A DNA stretch of 64,000 nt from Lutibacter oceani (GTDB lineage: Bacteria; Bacteroidota; Bacteroidia; Flavobacteriales; Flavobacteriaceae): the NCBI RefSeq assembly GCF_003384935.1, contig NZ_QTTQ01000009.1:1174412-1238411 (forward strand), written 5' to 3'. Both the position numbers and the translations under genes were made by a program. Under the pieces are notes generated by a model. The model was not told where the DNA came from and did no database searches. It saw nothing but the letters and a program-made list of their open reading frames with translations. Position 1 is the stretch's first letter, and every line of letters starts with the position of its first letter. This document shows, one piece after another, positions 45,452 to 55,089 of the stretch.

Positions 45452-45907
45452 TTAAAAAATTAGATTATTTTTTGATTTTAATGTGTTAGTCTCTATTGGG
45501 TATGAGGTTATTATTTTATTTATTTTATTTAAATTTTCAACTAAATTTACAATAAAATTTTCATTACAGCCTTCAACTTTTAATAGATAATCAACCTTCT
45601 TTTTTTCGGGTAATAAATAAGAAGTTGTGCTGTAATCACCTCCAAATAAACCATTATCAAATTTTTCATTTACAACGTGTAAATGTTTATTATTAATTAA
45701 ATAATAGTTTATGTATGTTTTTTCATTTTTATATTCAAATAAGGGGAATTCAATATTGGAATCTTTAAAATCTAAACTTTGTTTACAACGTACAAAGTTC
45801 GTGTTTAAATGCTTGTTAATTAAATATGCCAATCTATAATCTTCTTCAGTTGAATGAATTCCAATTAATAAATAATCATCTTCTAAATCAAACGTTAATA
45901 GTTGCAT
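45452..45907 (-). CDS. IPExxxVDY family protein
   Basis: A 151-residue protein. The naming motif appears as LLPEKKKVDYLLKVEG. It is found in Bacteroidota next to rnc/pyk; its function is unknown. The start FDLEDDYLLIGIHSTEEDYR is typical. It lies between rnc and pyk. Confidence 0.88.
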   Translation of the reverse strand: MQLLTFDLEDDYLLIGIHSTEEDYRLAYLINKHLNTNFVRCKQSLDFKDSNIEFPLFEYKNEKTYINYYLINNKHLHVVNEKFDNGLFGGDYSTTSYLLPEKKKVDYLLKVEGCNENFIVNLVENLNKINKIITSYPIETNTLKSKNNLIF

Positions 45908-45994
45908 ATAAAGAATGAAAATTAAGTTTGTAAAAATACTATTGTTTAGTTACAGTAACTAATTATTTTACGAAATCGTATTCGAAACCTGTTA

Positions 45995-46735
45995 TTATAA
46001 ATTGGAAATTTCATTTTGAAATGCATAATAAGCTCTTTTAGCTGCGGTTTCTTCAGCTTTTTTCTTTGATGTTGCTCTGCCTTTTGAAATTATTTTACCA
46101 TCTAAAAACAATTTTACACTAAAGTGTTTAACGGTATCATTTCCCGTATCATCATAAACTTCAAATTCAAAATCTTTTTTAACTTTTTGGCACCATTCTA
46201 TAAATAAACTTTTATAGCTTGTTATTTTTCCTTCCAATTTAGGAACATCAACATAGGGAATGATAACTCTCTTAAAAATAAATTTTTTACAATACCCGTA
46301 ACCTTTGTCTAAGTATATTGCTCCAATTAAGGCTTCAAAAATATTACCATGTATATTTTCTCCAAATTTAGATTTAAGTACGTTGCTACGTACAAATCTA
46401 AATAAATCTAAGTCCTTTCCAAGTTCGTTTAAATGTTCTCTACTAACAATTTTAGAACGCATTTGGGTTAAATAACCTTCATCTCCTGATGGTACTTCTT
46501 TAAATAAATAAGAGGCAATCACAGCGCTTAACATGGCATCGCCTAAAAATTCTAAGCGTTCATAATTTAATTGAAGACCAGTAATTTCGTCAACTTCTTT
46601 TACAGAACGGTGAATAAAAGCCTTTTTATAAAATTGTAAATTTTTGGGGCTAAAACCAATTATTTTTTTAATATCCCCATAAAAGATCTCGTCTTTTTTT
46701 GAACGAGTTTCTATAATTTTTCGAATGAAGTTCAT
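45995..46735 (-). CDS. rnc: Ribonuclease III
   Basis: Cleaves double-stranded RNA in rRNA processing. The 246 residues show the catalytic signature NYERLEFLGDAMLSAVIAS (near 54-72), NIFEALIGAIYLDKGY, and the C-terminal double-stranded RNA-binding domain (FHVKLFLDG-like ... KGRATSKKKAEETAAKRAY). It follows fabF by 12 nt. Confidence 0.96.
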   Translation of the reverse strand: MNFIRKIIETRSKKDEIFYGDIKKIIGFSPKNLQFYKKAFIHRSVKEVDEITGLQLNYERLEFLGDAMLSAVIASYLFKEVPSGDEGYLTQMRSKIVSREHLNELGKDLDLFRFVRSNVLKSKFGENIHGNIFEALIGAIYLDKGYGYCKKFIFKRVIIPYVDVPKLEGKITSYKSLFIEWCQKVKKDFEFEVYDDTGNDTVKHFSVKLFLDGKIISKGRATSKKKAEETAAKRAYYAFQNEISNL

Positions 46736-46747
46736 TCAGATGTGTTG

Positions 46748-47998
46748 TTATTCAAATTTTTTAAAGAGCACACAAGCATTGTGTCCTCCAAAGCCAAAGG
46801 TGTTGCTCATGGCAACTTTTACATCACGTTTTTGAGCTTTGTTAAACGTGAAATTTAATTTACTGTCAATTTGATCATCATCTGTAAAATGATTAATTGT
46901 AGGCGGTACTATTCCGTTTTTAATTGCTAATATTGAAGCAATAGCTTCTACAGCACCAGCTGCTCCCAATAAATGACCAGTCATTGACTTGGTTGAATTA
47001 ATGTTTAATTTATAAGCATGTTCTCCAAAAACATCAATAATTGCTTTAGATTCTGCAATATCACCCAAAGGTGTTGAAGTACCATGCATATTTATAGCAT
47101 CTACATCTTCTGGTTTTAAACCAGCATCATTTAAACAATTTAACATTACATTTCTAGCACCTAATCCTTCTGGATGAGGAGCGGTAATGTGATATGCGTC
47201 AGCAGATAATCCTCCACCTCCAATTTCAGCATATATTTTAGCACCACGTGCAATAGCATGCTCATACTCTTCAAGAATAAGAGCACCAGCTCCTTCTCCT
47301 GAAACAAATCCATCACGGTCTTTATCAAAAGGCCTTGATGCGGTTGCCGGATCATCATTTCTTGTAGAAAGTGCCTGTAAGGCATTAAATCCGCCTATTC
47401 CAGCAATAGTTACTGTTGCTTCAGAACCACCCGAAACCATTATATCTGCATAGCCTAAACGTATATAATTTAGTGCGTCAATAATAGCATTTGATGAAGA
47501 AGCACAAGCTGATACAGTTGCAAAATTAGGTCCTCTAAATCCATATTTAATAGAAATTTGACCAGGCGCAATATCTGCTATCATTTTTGGTATAAAGAAT
47601 GGGTTAAATCGTGGTGTTCCGTCTCCAGCAGCAAAATTTAACACTTCATTTTGAAAAGTTTCTAAGCCTCCAATTCCTGCACCCCAAATAACACCAGCTC
47701 TATCTTTATTAATTTTCTCTAAATCTATTTGAGAATCATTAATGGCTTCATCACTAGCTACCATAGCATACTGTGTGAATCTGTCCATTTTTCGAGCTTC
47801 TTTGCGATCAATAAAATCTTTTACATCAAAGTTTTTAAGTTCACAAGCAAAACGAGTTTTGAACTTGGAAGCATCAAAATATGTTATTGGAGCCGCCCCA
47901 CTAACTCCGTTGATGAGGCCATTCCAATATTGTTCGATATTATTACCAATTGGTGTTAATGCACCAAGTCCAGTTACTACAACTCGTTTTATTTCCAT
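46748..47998 (-). CDS. fabF: Beta-ketoacyl-ACP synthase II
   Basis: Elongates acyl-ACP in fatty acid synthesis. The 416 residues have the active Cys in FATVSACASSSNAIIDAL, His in NMHGTSTPLGDIAESKAI and His in INSTKSMTGHLLGAAGAVEA. It is between acpP (7 nt) and rnc. Confidence 0.97.
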   Translation of the reverse strand: MEIKRVVVTGLGALTPIGNNIEQYWNGLINGVSGAAPITYFDASKFKTRFACELKNFDVKDFIDRKEARKMDRFTQYAMVASDEAINDSQIDLEKINKDRAGVIWGAGIGGLETFQNEVLNFAAGDGTPRFNPFFIPKMIADIAPGQISIKYGFRGPNFATVSACASSSNAIIDALNYIRLGYADIMVSGGSEATVTIAGIGGFNALQALSTRNDDPATASRPFDKDRDGFVSGEGAGALILEEYEHAIARGAKIYAEIGGGGLSADAYHITAPHPEGLGARNVMLNCLNDAGLKPEDVDAINMHGTSTPLGDIAESKAIIDVFGEHAYKLNINSTKSMTGHLLGAAGAVEAIASILAIKNGIVPPTINHFTDDDQIDSKLNFTFNKAQKRDVKVAMSNTFGFGGHNACVLFKKFE

Positions 47999-48005
47999 AT
48001 AAAAA

Positions 48006-48242
48006 TTACTTTTTAGCTTCTTCTATATAGCTAATTGCTTGACCAACAGTGCCAATGTTTTCAGCTTGATCGTCTGGAATTTGAATATCGAATTCTTTTT
48101 CGAATTCCATGATTAATTCAACAGTATCAAGTGAGTCTGCTCCTAAATCGTTAGTAAAGCTAGCTTCTGTTGTTACTTCATTTTCGTCAACGCCTAATTT
48201 ATCTACGATAATGGCCTTTACTCTTGATGCAATGTCTGACAT
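48006..48242 (-). CDS. acpP: Acyl carrier protein
   Basis: Carries acyl chains on a phosphopantetheine arm. The 78 acidic residues include the attachment Ser37 in [16 protein letters not shown]. It is the first gene of the operon acpP-fabF-rnc-IPExxxVDY-pyk and has a good promoter upstream. Confidence 0.97.
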   Translation of the reverse strand: MSDIASRVKAIIVDKLGVDENEVTTEASFTNDLGADSLDTVELIMEFEKEFDIQIPDDQAENIGTVGQAISYIEEAKK

Positions 48243-48273
48243 AATTTTTTAATTTTTAAATTTAATTACTTGG

Positions 48274-48303
48274 CAAAAATATAAAACTTTATTTAATTCA
48301 AAA
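48274..48303 (-). promoter_or_regulatory. Promoter of the acpP operon
   Basis: Minus strand TATTTTTG (48281-48274) is an exact TAnnTTTG box and TTTTG (48303-48299) lies 17 bp upstream, matching the Bacteroidota promoter. Confidence 0.65.
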
Positions 48304-48421
48304 TCATTTAACTAATAAAAGATGAAATCTTTAATTTTTATATTCTAAAGTTTTTTAGTTTTTACAAGCAAAAGTTACTAATAATTTATTTTATTTGTGT
48401 ACAACTTTTATTAAATTTTTT

Positions 48422-48991
48422 ATGATACGAATTATAATTCTTGCTTCAGGTTCTGGGACAAATGCCGAAAACATTATAAAGTATTTTAAAGGCAGTAATT
48501 TAATTTCTGTTGTACAAGTGCTCTCTAACAAGAAGGATGCCAAGGTTTTAGAAAGGGCTAAAAGACTGAAAGTTAGTAATATGTATTTTAATAAGAGTGA
48601 TTTTGTAGCGTCAGGTAAAGTGCTTGAGATACTTAAGGAAAAAGCAGATTATATTATTTTAGCTGGATTTTTATGGAAGATTCCTTCAAATATAATTGAA
48701 GCTTTTCCAAATAAAATAATAAATATCCATCCTGCTTTACTACCAAAATATGGAGGGAAGGGTATGTATGGAATGCATGTGCATGATGCTGTAATTAAAA
48801 ATAATGAAAAGGAATCGGGTATTACAATTCATTATGTAAATGAAAATTATGATGAAGGTGCTATCATTTTTCAAAAAAGTTTTAAAATTATGCCTACAGA
48901 TACTGCAGATGACGTAGCGCAAAAGGTTCATGAGTTGGAATATGAATTTTTTCCGAAAATTATTGAAAAAGTTATTCTAGATAATGGCTAA
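48422..48991 (+). CDS. purN: Phosphoribosylglycinamide formyltransferase
   Basis: Formylates GAR in purine synthesis with 10-formyl-THF. The 189 residues start MIRIIILASGSGTNAENIIK; the family catalytic words IINIHPALLPKYGGKGMYGM and ESGITIHYVNENYDEGAIIF are present (Asn, His, Asp). I start at ATG 48422; an upstream TTG at 48395 is unlikely. It overlaps rnhA by 8 nt. Confidence 0.95.
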   Translation: MIRIIILASGSGTNAENIIKYFKGSNLISVVQVLSNKKDAKVLERAKRLKVSNMYFNKSDFVASGKVLEILKEKADYIILAGFLWKIPSNIIEAFPNKIINIHPALLPKYGGKGMYGMHVHDAVIKNNEKESGITIHYVNENYDEGAIIFQKSFKIMPTDTADDVAQKVHELEYEFFPKIIEKVILDNG

Positions 48992-49616
48992 AAAAAAGTT
49001 TTACGTAGTTTGGAAAGGAAATAAAACAGGTGTTTTTACATCCTGGGATATTTGTAAAAGGCATATATCCAATTTTAAGGGCGCTCAATACAAATCTTTT
49101 TTATCAAAAGAAGCAGCTGAAGAAGCCTTTAAAGGGAATTACGAAGATTATAAAGGAAAAGACACTAAGAGTGTTCAACTTTCTGGCGAAGCGTTAAAAA
49201 AGTATGGAAAACCAATAATTCCATCAATTTCTGTAGATGCTGCTTGTGCTGGAAACCCGGGTAAAATGGAATACAGAGGTGTTAATACTGAAACAAAAAA
49301 GCAACTATTTATTCAAGGTCCATTTGAGCAAGGAACTAATAATATTGGCGAGTTTTTGGCTTTGGTACATGGTTTGGGATATTTGAAGCAACGTAATTTA
49401 AATTTGCCAATTTATTCAGATTCTAAAATTGCTATAAGTTGGGTGAAAAAAGGTCAGTGTAGAACTAACTTGCAAATTACTTCAGAAAATAAAGTATTGT
49501 TTGATTTTGTGAAACGTGCTGAAAAATGGTTAAAAGAAAATACCTACACTACCAAAATATTAAAGTGGGAAACTAAAGCTTGGGGCGAAATTCCTGCCGA
49601 TTTTGGAAGAAAATAA
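48984..49616 (+). CDS. rnhA: Ribonuclease H with N-terminal viroplasmin-like domain
   Basis: Cleaves the RNA of RNA:DNA hybrids. Residues 1-50 are a hybrid-binding viroplasmin/HBD domain (KKFYVVWKGNKTGVFTSWDI, YKSFLSKEAAEEAF). The nuclease domain has SVDAACAGNPGKMEYRGV (Asp), NIGEFLALVHGL (Glu) and IYSDSKIAISWV (Asp). It is co-translated with purN through an 8-nt overlap. Confidence 0.94.
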   Translation: MAKKKFYVVWKGNKTGVFTSWDICKRHISNFKGAQYKSFLSKEAAEEAFKGNYEDYKGKDTKSVQLSGEALKKYGKPIIPSISVDAACAGNPGKMEYRGVNTETKKQLFIQGPFEQGTNNIGEFLALVHGLGYLKQRNLNLPIYSDSKIAISWVKKGQCRTNLQITSENKVLFDFVKRAEKWLKENTYTTKILKWETKAWGEIPADFGRK

Positions 49617-49619
49617 TGT

Positions 49620-50027
49620 TTAATTTGTATATTCTTTTAAGGTTTTTATAAATTCATCAATCTCATTGGGTAGCATATGGTGATTGAAATCAAAAATATA
49701 AGAATTTCCATTAAATTCTAACTTGAAAACTCCTTTAATGGCTTTATCAACTGCTAAATCGTTTGTTGAACTATTGTTTTTAATTTCTTTAAAATTTATG
49801 GCATTCAAAATACTATCAATTTGAATAAGTTGATTTTTGGTTAAAACAGCTGTTTTAACCATGTTGTTGTTATTAATTTGAATTGAATTATTTTCTAGCT
49901 GAATTTCATATAAAAAACCTCTTGTTTGAGCCTTGTAATTTAAATGTGTAGGTTTATCTTTTTCTTGACTTTGACAAGAAGTACTTAAGATAACTAATAA
50001 AATAAATGCAATGTTGAATACTTTCAT
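49620..50027 (-). CDS. Hypothetical lipoprotein
   Basis: A 135-residue protein. The signal ends LVILSTSCQSQEK with a lipidated Cys at about 18, then a beta-rich soluble domain (YEIQLENNSIQINNNNM, GVFKLEFNGNSYIFDFNHHM). I do not recognise a family. It is convergent with rnhA, with 3 nt between. Confidence 0.7.
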   Translation of the reverse strand: MKVFNIAFILLVILSTSCQSQEKDKPTHLNYKAQTRGFLYEIQLENNSIQINNNNMVKTAVLTKNQLIQIDSILNAINFKEIKNNSSTNDLAVDKAIKGVFKLEFNGNSYIFDFNHHMLPNEIDEFIKTLKEYTN

Positions 50028-50055
50028 TTTAAATGAATTTAGGATTTTAAAGATA

Positions 50056-50082
50056 AAAAAAGGAGCATATTGCTCCTTTTTT
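50056..50082 (-). terminator. Terminator of the M43 metalloprotease gene
   Basis: AAAAAAGGAGCA (50056-50067) and TGCTCCTTTTTT (50071-50082) are perfect arms around TAT. It is just after the metalloprotease stop at 50103 on the minus strand and has T-runs both ways. Confidence 0.85.
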
Positions 50083-50102
50083 AGTTGTTTTAATTCAATA
50101 AT

Positions 50103-51158
50103 TTACTGAACAAAGCTTTCTCTAGATCCTCCAACGGCAAATATTGTTCTCATTCTATCGTTTTGACCTTTAGAGAACATATACATAGCATTATCATATA
50201 CATAATCCATGTAGTTCATTGTCATATCGTTAGATTTACAATTGACTGTTGGGTATATTGGATCACCGTAGTTTGGTGCATCTGAGCTTGGCGTATCATC
50301 AACAAAATCATCTTGCCTACATCTTCCATCACCCCAAATGTGGCGTAAGTTTAACCAGTGACCAACTTCGTGAGTGGCAGTTCTTCCATGTCCGTAAACT
50401 CCACCAGCTGTATTTTCACCTAAGAAATCTGAACCAATAACAACACCGTCTGTTGCTAATGTTCCACCAGGGAATTGAGCATATCCTAAAATTCCTCCAC
50501 CTATTTCACAAACCCATAGGTTTAAGTTATTTGCGGGGTCAGTTGCGTCAATACCTCCTTGGCTTGATAATTTCATGGCATCATTTGTTCCCCAAGAAGA
50601 TTTACTTGATGCTTTTCTGTTTACAGCAGCTAGTGTAAATGTGATATTTACGTCTGCTACTAAACTTGCAAATTCAGAAGGTACACCCGCTGTATTTGGA
50701 TTGTTATTGTTAAAGTCAGCATTTAGTATTGCAATTTGAGAATCAATATGTGCTTGAGTTACAGGATGTGCAGGATCTTCTAAAATATTAACCACTACAG
50801 GAATTGATACAGCCCCAGCATAAGGTGTTGGATCTGGTGTTGGAGTACCTCCACCACCGCTACCAGGTTTTCCTTTTGCAGCAATCAATTTTCTTGTATG
50901 TAATTCAATATCATACATTCTTTTTTCCAAACTTGGGTTTTCTTTTAATTGTCTGTTTAATACTTTCATACTATAACATTTATCATTTTTAGCATCAGCT
51001 GTTGCTTTTGCGGATAATGTATCATCATTGGTATAAACAAAAAAGTCGCTCATGTCAATTGCAGTAACCTCTTGATTTGGTGTAATTTCATCAGAATTGT
51101 CCTGGCATGCAACAATAGTTAAAGCTATAATTGCAAAAAATAAAATTAGTTTTTTCAT
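50103..51158 (-). CDS. M43 (pappalysin-like) zinc metalloprotease lipoprotein
   Basis: A 351-residue exported protease. The signal ends IALTIVACQDN, lipidated at Cys18. A Gly-rich linker (GKPGSGGGGTPTPDPTP, about 97-112) leads to the catalytic domain. The zinc motif THEVGHWLNLRHIWGD has His263, Glu264, His267 and His273, with the Met-turn near MNYMDY (314-319). The -7-like box TATATTCG lies at 51224-51217 on the minus strand. It is likely a cell-surface degradative enzyme. Confidence 0.92.
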   Translation of the reverse strand: MKKLILFFAIIALTIVACQDNSDEITPNQEVTAIDMSDFFVYTNDDTLSAKATADAKNDKCYSMKVLNRQLKENPSLEKRMYDIELHTRKLIAAKGKPGSGGGGTPTPDPTPYAGAVSIPVVVNILEDPAHPVTQAHIDSQIAILNADFNNNNPNTAGVPSEFASLVADVNITFTLAAVNRKASSKSSWGTNDAMKLSSQGGIDATDPANNLNLWVCEIGGGILGYAQFPGGTLATDGVVIGSDFLGENTAGGVYGHGRTATHEVGHWLNLRHIWGDGRCRQDDFVDDTPSSDAPNYGDPIYPTVNCKSNDMTMNYMDYVYDNAMYMFSKGQNDRMRTIFAVGGSRESFVQ

Positions 51159-51332
51159 TGTAAGTTTTTAAAGTTTTTGGTTAATAATAGAGACTTGTCT
51201 TTTAATTTAAGACGGACGAATATATTAAAAAAATGTTAAAAATGAATTAAATATTAAAAAAATACACTTTTTTAATATGAATATATTGAAAAAACACACT
51301 AAAGTAACAGAAAACCGTAAAAGGTTAAATAA

Positions 51333-52547
51333 TTAACAAAGCATTGTCTTAGCCTTAATTAATGCATTGTATAATAAATCAATTTCTTCAAAAGTATTGT
51401 AAAATGAGAAAGAGGCACGGACAGTTCCGGGAATGTTATAAAAATCCATAATTGGTTGTGCGCAATGGTGCCCTGTTCTTACAGCAATTCCTAATTTATC
51501 AATAATAGAGCCAATATCATACGGATGGATTTCTCCAATATTAAATGATATTACAGCAGTTTTATGTTGTGAGGTTCCGTAAATTTTTAAACCTTCAATT
51601 GAAAGTAGTTTTTTTGTCGCATATTCTAATAGCTCATTTTCATATGCAGCAATATTATCAAAACCAATCTCATTCATGTAATCAATTGCAGTTCCAAAAG
51701 CAATAACGCCGGCAATATTTGGTGTTCCTGCCTCAAATTTATGAGGTAAATCGGCATACGTGGTTTTTTCAAAAGTAACTTGCTTTATCATTTCTCCACC
51801 GCCTTGGTATGGTGGTAATTTGTTAAGCCATGCTTCCTTTCCATATAAAATACCAACTCCTGTTGGGCCACATAATTTATGTGCAGAAGCTACATAAAAA
51901 TCAACATTTAATTTCTGTAAATCTGGTTTAATGTGTGGGCAACTCTGAGCACCATCAATTAAAACTGCTGCACCAACTTTGTGCGCTTTTTCAATAATTT
52001 TTTCAATAGGATTTATGGTTCCTAATGCGTTTGAAACGTGATTTACAAAAACAAGTTTTGTTTTATTTGAAAGTAATGCATCGTATCCATTCATTAATAA
52101 TTCCCCTACTTCATCCATTGGAATTACTTTCAAAATTGCGCCTGTTCGTTCACATAACATTTGCCAAGGCACAATATTTGAATGGTGTTCCATTGCTGAA
52201 ACTATAATTTCATCACCTTTTTTTAATAACGAAGAAAAACCTGTAGCTACAATATTTATACTGTGTGTTGTGCCGGCAGTTAATATAATTTCATAGCTTT
52301 TTTTAGCGTTAAAATGTTGTTGCAATTTTATACGAGCTTGCTCATACGCGTCAGTAGCTTTTTGACTTAAGGTATGTACACCTCTATGAATATTTGAATT
52401 TATAGTAGTATAATAATTTACAATGCTATCTATAACCACTTGTGGTTTTTGACTGGTTGCTGCATTGTCTAAATATACAAGAGGTTTTCCGTTTACTTTT
52501 TTATTTAAAATTGGAAAATCAGCTCTAATTTTTTGAATATCTATCAT
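51333..52547 (-). CDS. sufS: Cysteine desulfurase SufS
   Basis: PLP enzyme that releases sulfur from cysteine for Fe-S assembly. The 404 residues have VYLDNAATSQKPQVV, MEHHSNIVPWQMLCERTGA, the Schiff-base Lys in VASAHKLCGPTGVGILYG, and the catalytic Cys in RTGHHCAQPIMDFYNIPG (group II). No other suf gene is near on this side. A -7-like box TAATTTTG lies at 52582-52575 on the minus strand. Confidence 0.96.
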   Translation of the reverse strand: MIDIQKIRADFPILNKKVNGKPLVYLDNAATSQKPQVVIDSIVNYYTTINSNIHRGVHTLSQKATDAYEQARIKLQQHFNAKKSYEIILTAGTTHSINIVATGFSSLLKKGDEIIVSAMEHHSNIVPWQMLCERTGAILKVIPMDEVGELLMNGYDALLSNKTKLVFVNHVSNALGTINPIEKIIEKAHKVGAAVLIDGAQSCPHIKPDLQKLNVDFYVASAHKLCGPTGVGILYGKEAWLNKLPPYQGGGEMIKQVTFEKTTYADLPHKFEAGTPNIAGVIAFGTAIDYMNEIGFDNIAAYENELLEYATKKLLSIEGLKIYGTSQHKTAVISFNIGEIHPYDIGSIIDKLGIAVRTGHHCAQPIMDFYNIPGTVRASFSFYNTFEEIDLLYNALIKAKTMLC

Positions 52548-52637
52548 TTTCTTTTTTTAGAATGATTCTAAATACAAAATTACAAAATTGATATTGTTTT
52601 AAATGTTGTTATTAATATCTTTTTTAGTTGTATAAAA

Positions 52638-53774
52638 TTATGAGGTTTTTTTATAGCTCCAAACGGCCAAACCATTCATAATAATTGCATATGCAAAGGT
52701 TTTTGAAAGTTGCGGAATAATTTCAGAAAACCCAGCACCTTTTAGCATTACCATTCGCATAACTTCAACAAAATATTTTATAGGATTAAATTCGGTTAAA
52801 ATTTGTGCCCAGTTTGGCATACTTTCAATAGGTGTAAAAAGCCCACTCATTAAAATAAAAATTACCATAAAAAACCAAGCTATAAACATTGCTTGTTGTT
52901 GTGTGTCAGTAAAATTTGAAATAAATAAACCAATTCCTAAAACCACTAAAATATAAATGGAGGTATACAAATACATTAATGCTAAACTACCAACAATTGG
53001 CACATTAAAAATAAGTTTTGCAATAAGTAAACCAACGGATAAAAGCACCAAGCCCAATAACCAAAAAGGGAATAGTTTTCCAATAATAAACTGGTGTTTT
53101 TTAATTGGAGTAACATTTATTTGCTCTAAAGTACCAATTTCTTTTTCACGAACAATGTTCATTCCCGATAAGAAAAGTGTTATCATAGTTACCAATAAAA
53201 CTAAGATTCCTGGTACCATAAATGTTTTATAATTTAATGTTTTATTGTACCAAAAAGATGGAATGCTAGTAATATTTTGATATGTAATGGGTGTATTTGA
53301 AGGTAGCATTAAAGTTGTGTGTACTTTTTTATTGAATGTTTGAATTATTTGATTGATATATACATTTGTTACACCTGCAGCAGCGCCATCAATGGCATTT
53401 ATGGTTACTGCCAAATCAGTTTGTTTATTTTTTAATAAGTTGCGTTCAAAATTTAAAGGAATTTCCAAAATAACATCTACTTCACCTTTTAACATAGCTG
53501 AATTTGCTATTTTTTTTGAAGGATATTTGGCCAATACATTAAAGTAGGTTGAAGCATCAAATTTTTCAATTAATTCTCTTGAGAATGATGTGTTATCATT
53601 ATCTACATAAGAAAATTTGATATTTTTAATTTCAAACGTAGCTGCATTTGACAAAATAATCAGCTGAATTAAAGGCAGTACAAAAATAATAGGAAGCATG
53701 CCTTTATTTCTGAATATTTGTCTGAATTCTTTTTGTATGATGTATAGAATTGTATTCATTTTATAATTCTTCAT
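52638..53774 (-). CDS. ABC-2 type exporter permease (second)
   Basis: A 378-residue permease. The N-terminal segment (QIFRNKGMLPIIFVLPLIQL), the long periplasmic region to about 170 and five C-terminal segments (GILVLLVTMITLFLSGMNIV, FWLLGLVLLSVGLLIAKLIF ...) are typical of YbhR/YhhJ permeases; EKEIGTLEQINVTPIKKHQF is the conserved cytosolic EKExGTLE motif. The last gene of the exporter operon; 208 bp of repeats separate it from the preceding permease. Confidence 0.92.
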   Translation of the reverse strand: MKNYKMNTILYIIQKEFRQIFRNKGMLPIIFVLPLIQLIILSNAATFEIKNIKFSYVDNDNTSFSRELIEKFDASTYFNVLAKYPSKKIANSAMLKGEVDVILEIPLNFERNLLKNKQTDLAVTINAIDGAAAGVTNVYINQIIQTFNKKVHTTLMLPSNTPITYQNITSIPSFWYNKTLNYKTFMVPGILVLLVTMITLFLSGMNIVREKEIGTLEQINVTPIKKHQFIIGKLFPFWLLGLVLLSVGLLIAKLIFNVPIVGSLALMYLYTSIYILVVLGIGLFISNFTDTQQQAMFIAWFFMVIFILMSGLFTPIESMPNWAQILTEFNPIKYFVEVMRMVMLKGAGFSEIIPQLSKTFAYAIIMNGLAVWSYKKTS

Positions 53775-53781
53775 TTTAAAT

Positions 53782-53867
53782 CGTCATAACGAGGAGCGAA
53801 AGCGACGAGGTTATCTCATTTTTTGAAGGAGATTGCCACAATTTTTATCAAAAATTTCGCAATAACG
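53782..53867. repeat. Intergenic repeat (CGTCATAACGAGGAGCGAA type)
   Basis: A GC-richer stretch that begins CGTCATAACGAGGAGCGAAA and ends in TTTCGCAATAACG. It resembles the CGTCATTGCGAG dispersed repeat common in Bacteroidota (recognised from memory). It lies inside the exporter operon. Confidence 0.6.
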
Positions 53868-53904
53868 TTTTTAGTATTCATTTGTATTTTTTGATTTTTA
53901 ATTA

Positions 53905-53928
53905 GGACTTCGACTCCACTCAGTCACC
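53905..53928. repeat. Intergenic repeat fragment ACTTCGACTCCACTCAGTCACC
   Basis: This word, centred on CTTCGACTCCACTCAGTCAC, resembles the edge of known flavobacterial intergenic palindromic elements (recognised from memory). It lies 37 bp after the CGTCATAACG element and before a C/G-run element. Confidence 0.45.
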
Positions 53929-53959
53929 GTACTTTTAATTATTCTTTTTTAATTAAATT

Positions 53960-53981
53960 CCCCCTTTGGGGGGTTAGGGGG
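53960..53981. repeat. C-run/G-run element
   Basis: CCCCC TTT GGGGGG TTA GGGGG sits 2 nt from the permease stop in otherwise AT-rich DNA. It can form a hairpin and, with its G-runs, perhaps a quadruplex. It resembles dispersed flavobacterial elements by memory. Confidence 0.5.
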
Positions 53982-53982
53982 C

Positions 53983-55089
53983 TTACTCTAGCCTTATTTT
54001 ATATTTTTTGGTACTTAAAACAATAAAAAAGAGTGTCATTCCAACTAAAATGAGTGTTTCTTTCCAAATAAAAGTAAATCCAACACCTTTTAACATAATA
54101 CCTTTTACTATAATAATAAACCATTTTGCAGGTATAATATTACTTATAATTTGAAGTGGTAATGGCATACTAGTAATTGGAAAAATAAAACCAGATAGTA
54201 AAATTACAGGTAACATTAATCCCATTAAACTAATCATCATAGCGGTTTGTTGAGTTACTGAAACGGTTGAAATTAAAATGCCTAAAGACAAGGATGTAAT
54301 TATAAACAAAATACTTTCTATACCCAATAAAAAGAGACTTCCTTGAACGGGCATATTAAAAACAAAAATGCTCAGAATTATAATAATAATTGCATTTACA
54401 ATAGAAAGAAAAATATAGGGAACAACCTTACCAACAATTACTTGAAATGGTTTTAAAGGTGAAACCAACAAAATTTCCATGGTGCCTAACTCCTTTTCAC
54501 GAGTTATAGAAATTGAAGTCATCATGGCAGAAACTAACATCAAAATTATAGTCATAACACCCGGAACAAACATAAAAACACTTTTTAATTCCTGATTATA
54601 AACCATGCGAGTTTTTGGAATAATTTGGTAAGTAATTGTAACGTTTTTATTTATGGTTTGTGTGTAATTTTGCAAAATAGCACTTACATAATTGCTAATA
54701 GTATTAGCAGTGTTTGGGTCTGTAGCATCTGTAATAATTTGAACATTTGCATTGTTTTTCGTGCTTAATTTTTTACTGAAGTCAGCTTCAAAATTTAATA
54801 CAGCTTTTACGTGACCTTTTTTAAAAATAGCTTCAATTTCATTCTCATTTTGAATAAATTCTTTTATACTAAAATAGCTGGATGAATTTAATTTATTAAT
54901 AATTTCTTCAGTAGTTGCGTCTTTTGAATTGTTTAATATTGCGATATCAACGTTATTTATTTCATTGGTAATGGCAAAACCAAATAACATGATTTGTGCT
55001 ATAGGCATACCAAATAAAATGAATAATGATCGCTTATCTCTAAAGATATGGTAAAACTCTTTTTTTATAAACCCTATAAAGCGTTTCAT
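53983..55089 (-). CDS. ABC-2 type exporter permease (first)
   Basis: A 368-residue permease. It opens FYHIFRDKRSLFILFGMPIA, has a long external region to about 175, and ends in five segments with TREKELGTMEILLVSPLKPF, the conserved cytosolic motif. Its ATG overlaps the TGA of the upstream ATPase gene (ATGA), so they are translationally coupled. YbhS-like by order. Confidence 0.93.
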   Translation of the reverse strand: MKRFIGFIKKEFYHIFRDKRSLFILFGMPIAQIMLFGFAITNEINNVDIAILNNSKDATTEEIINKLNSSSYFSIKEFIQNENEIEAIFKKGHVKAVLNFEADFSKKLSTKNNANVQIITDATDPNTANTISNYVSAILQNYTQTINKNVTITYQIIPKTRMVYNQELKSVFMFVPGVMTIILMLVSAMMTSISITREKELGTMEILLVSPLKPFQVIVGKVVPYIFLSIVNAIIIIILSIFVFNMPVQGSLFLLGIESILFIITSLSLGILISTVSVTQQTAMMISLMGLMLPVILLSGFIFPITSMPLPLQIISNIIPAKWFIIIVKGIMLKGVGFTFIWKETLILVGMTLFFIVLSTKKYKIRLE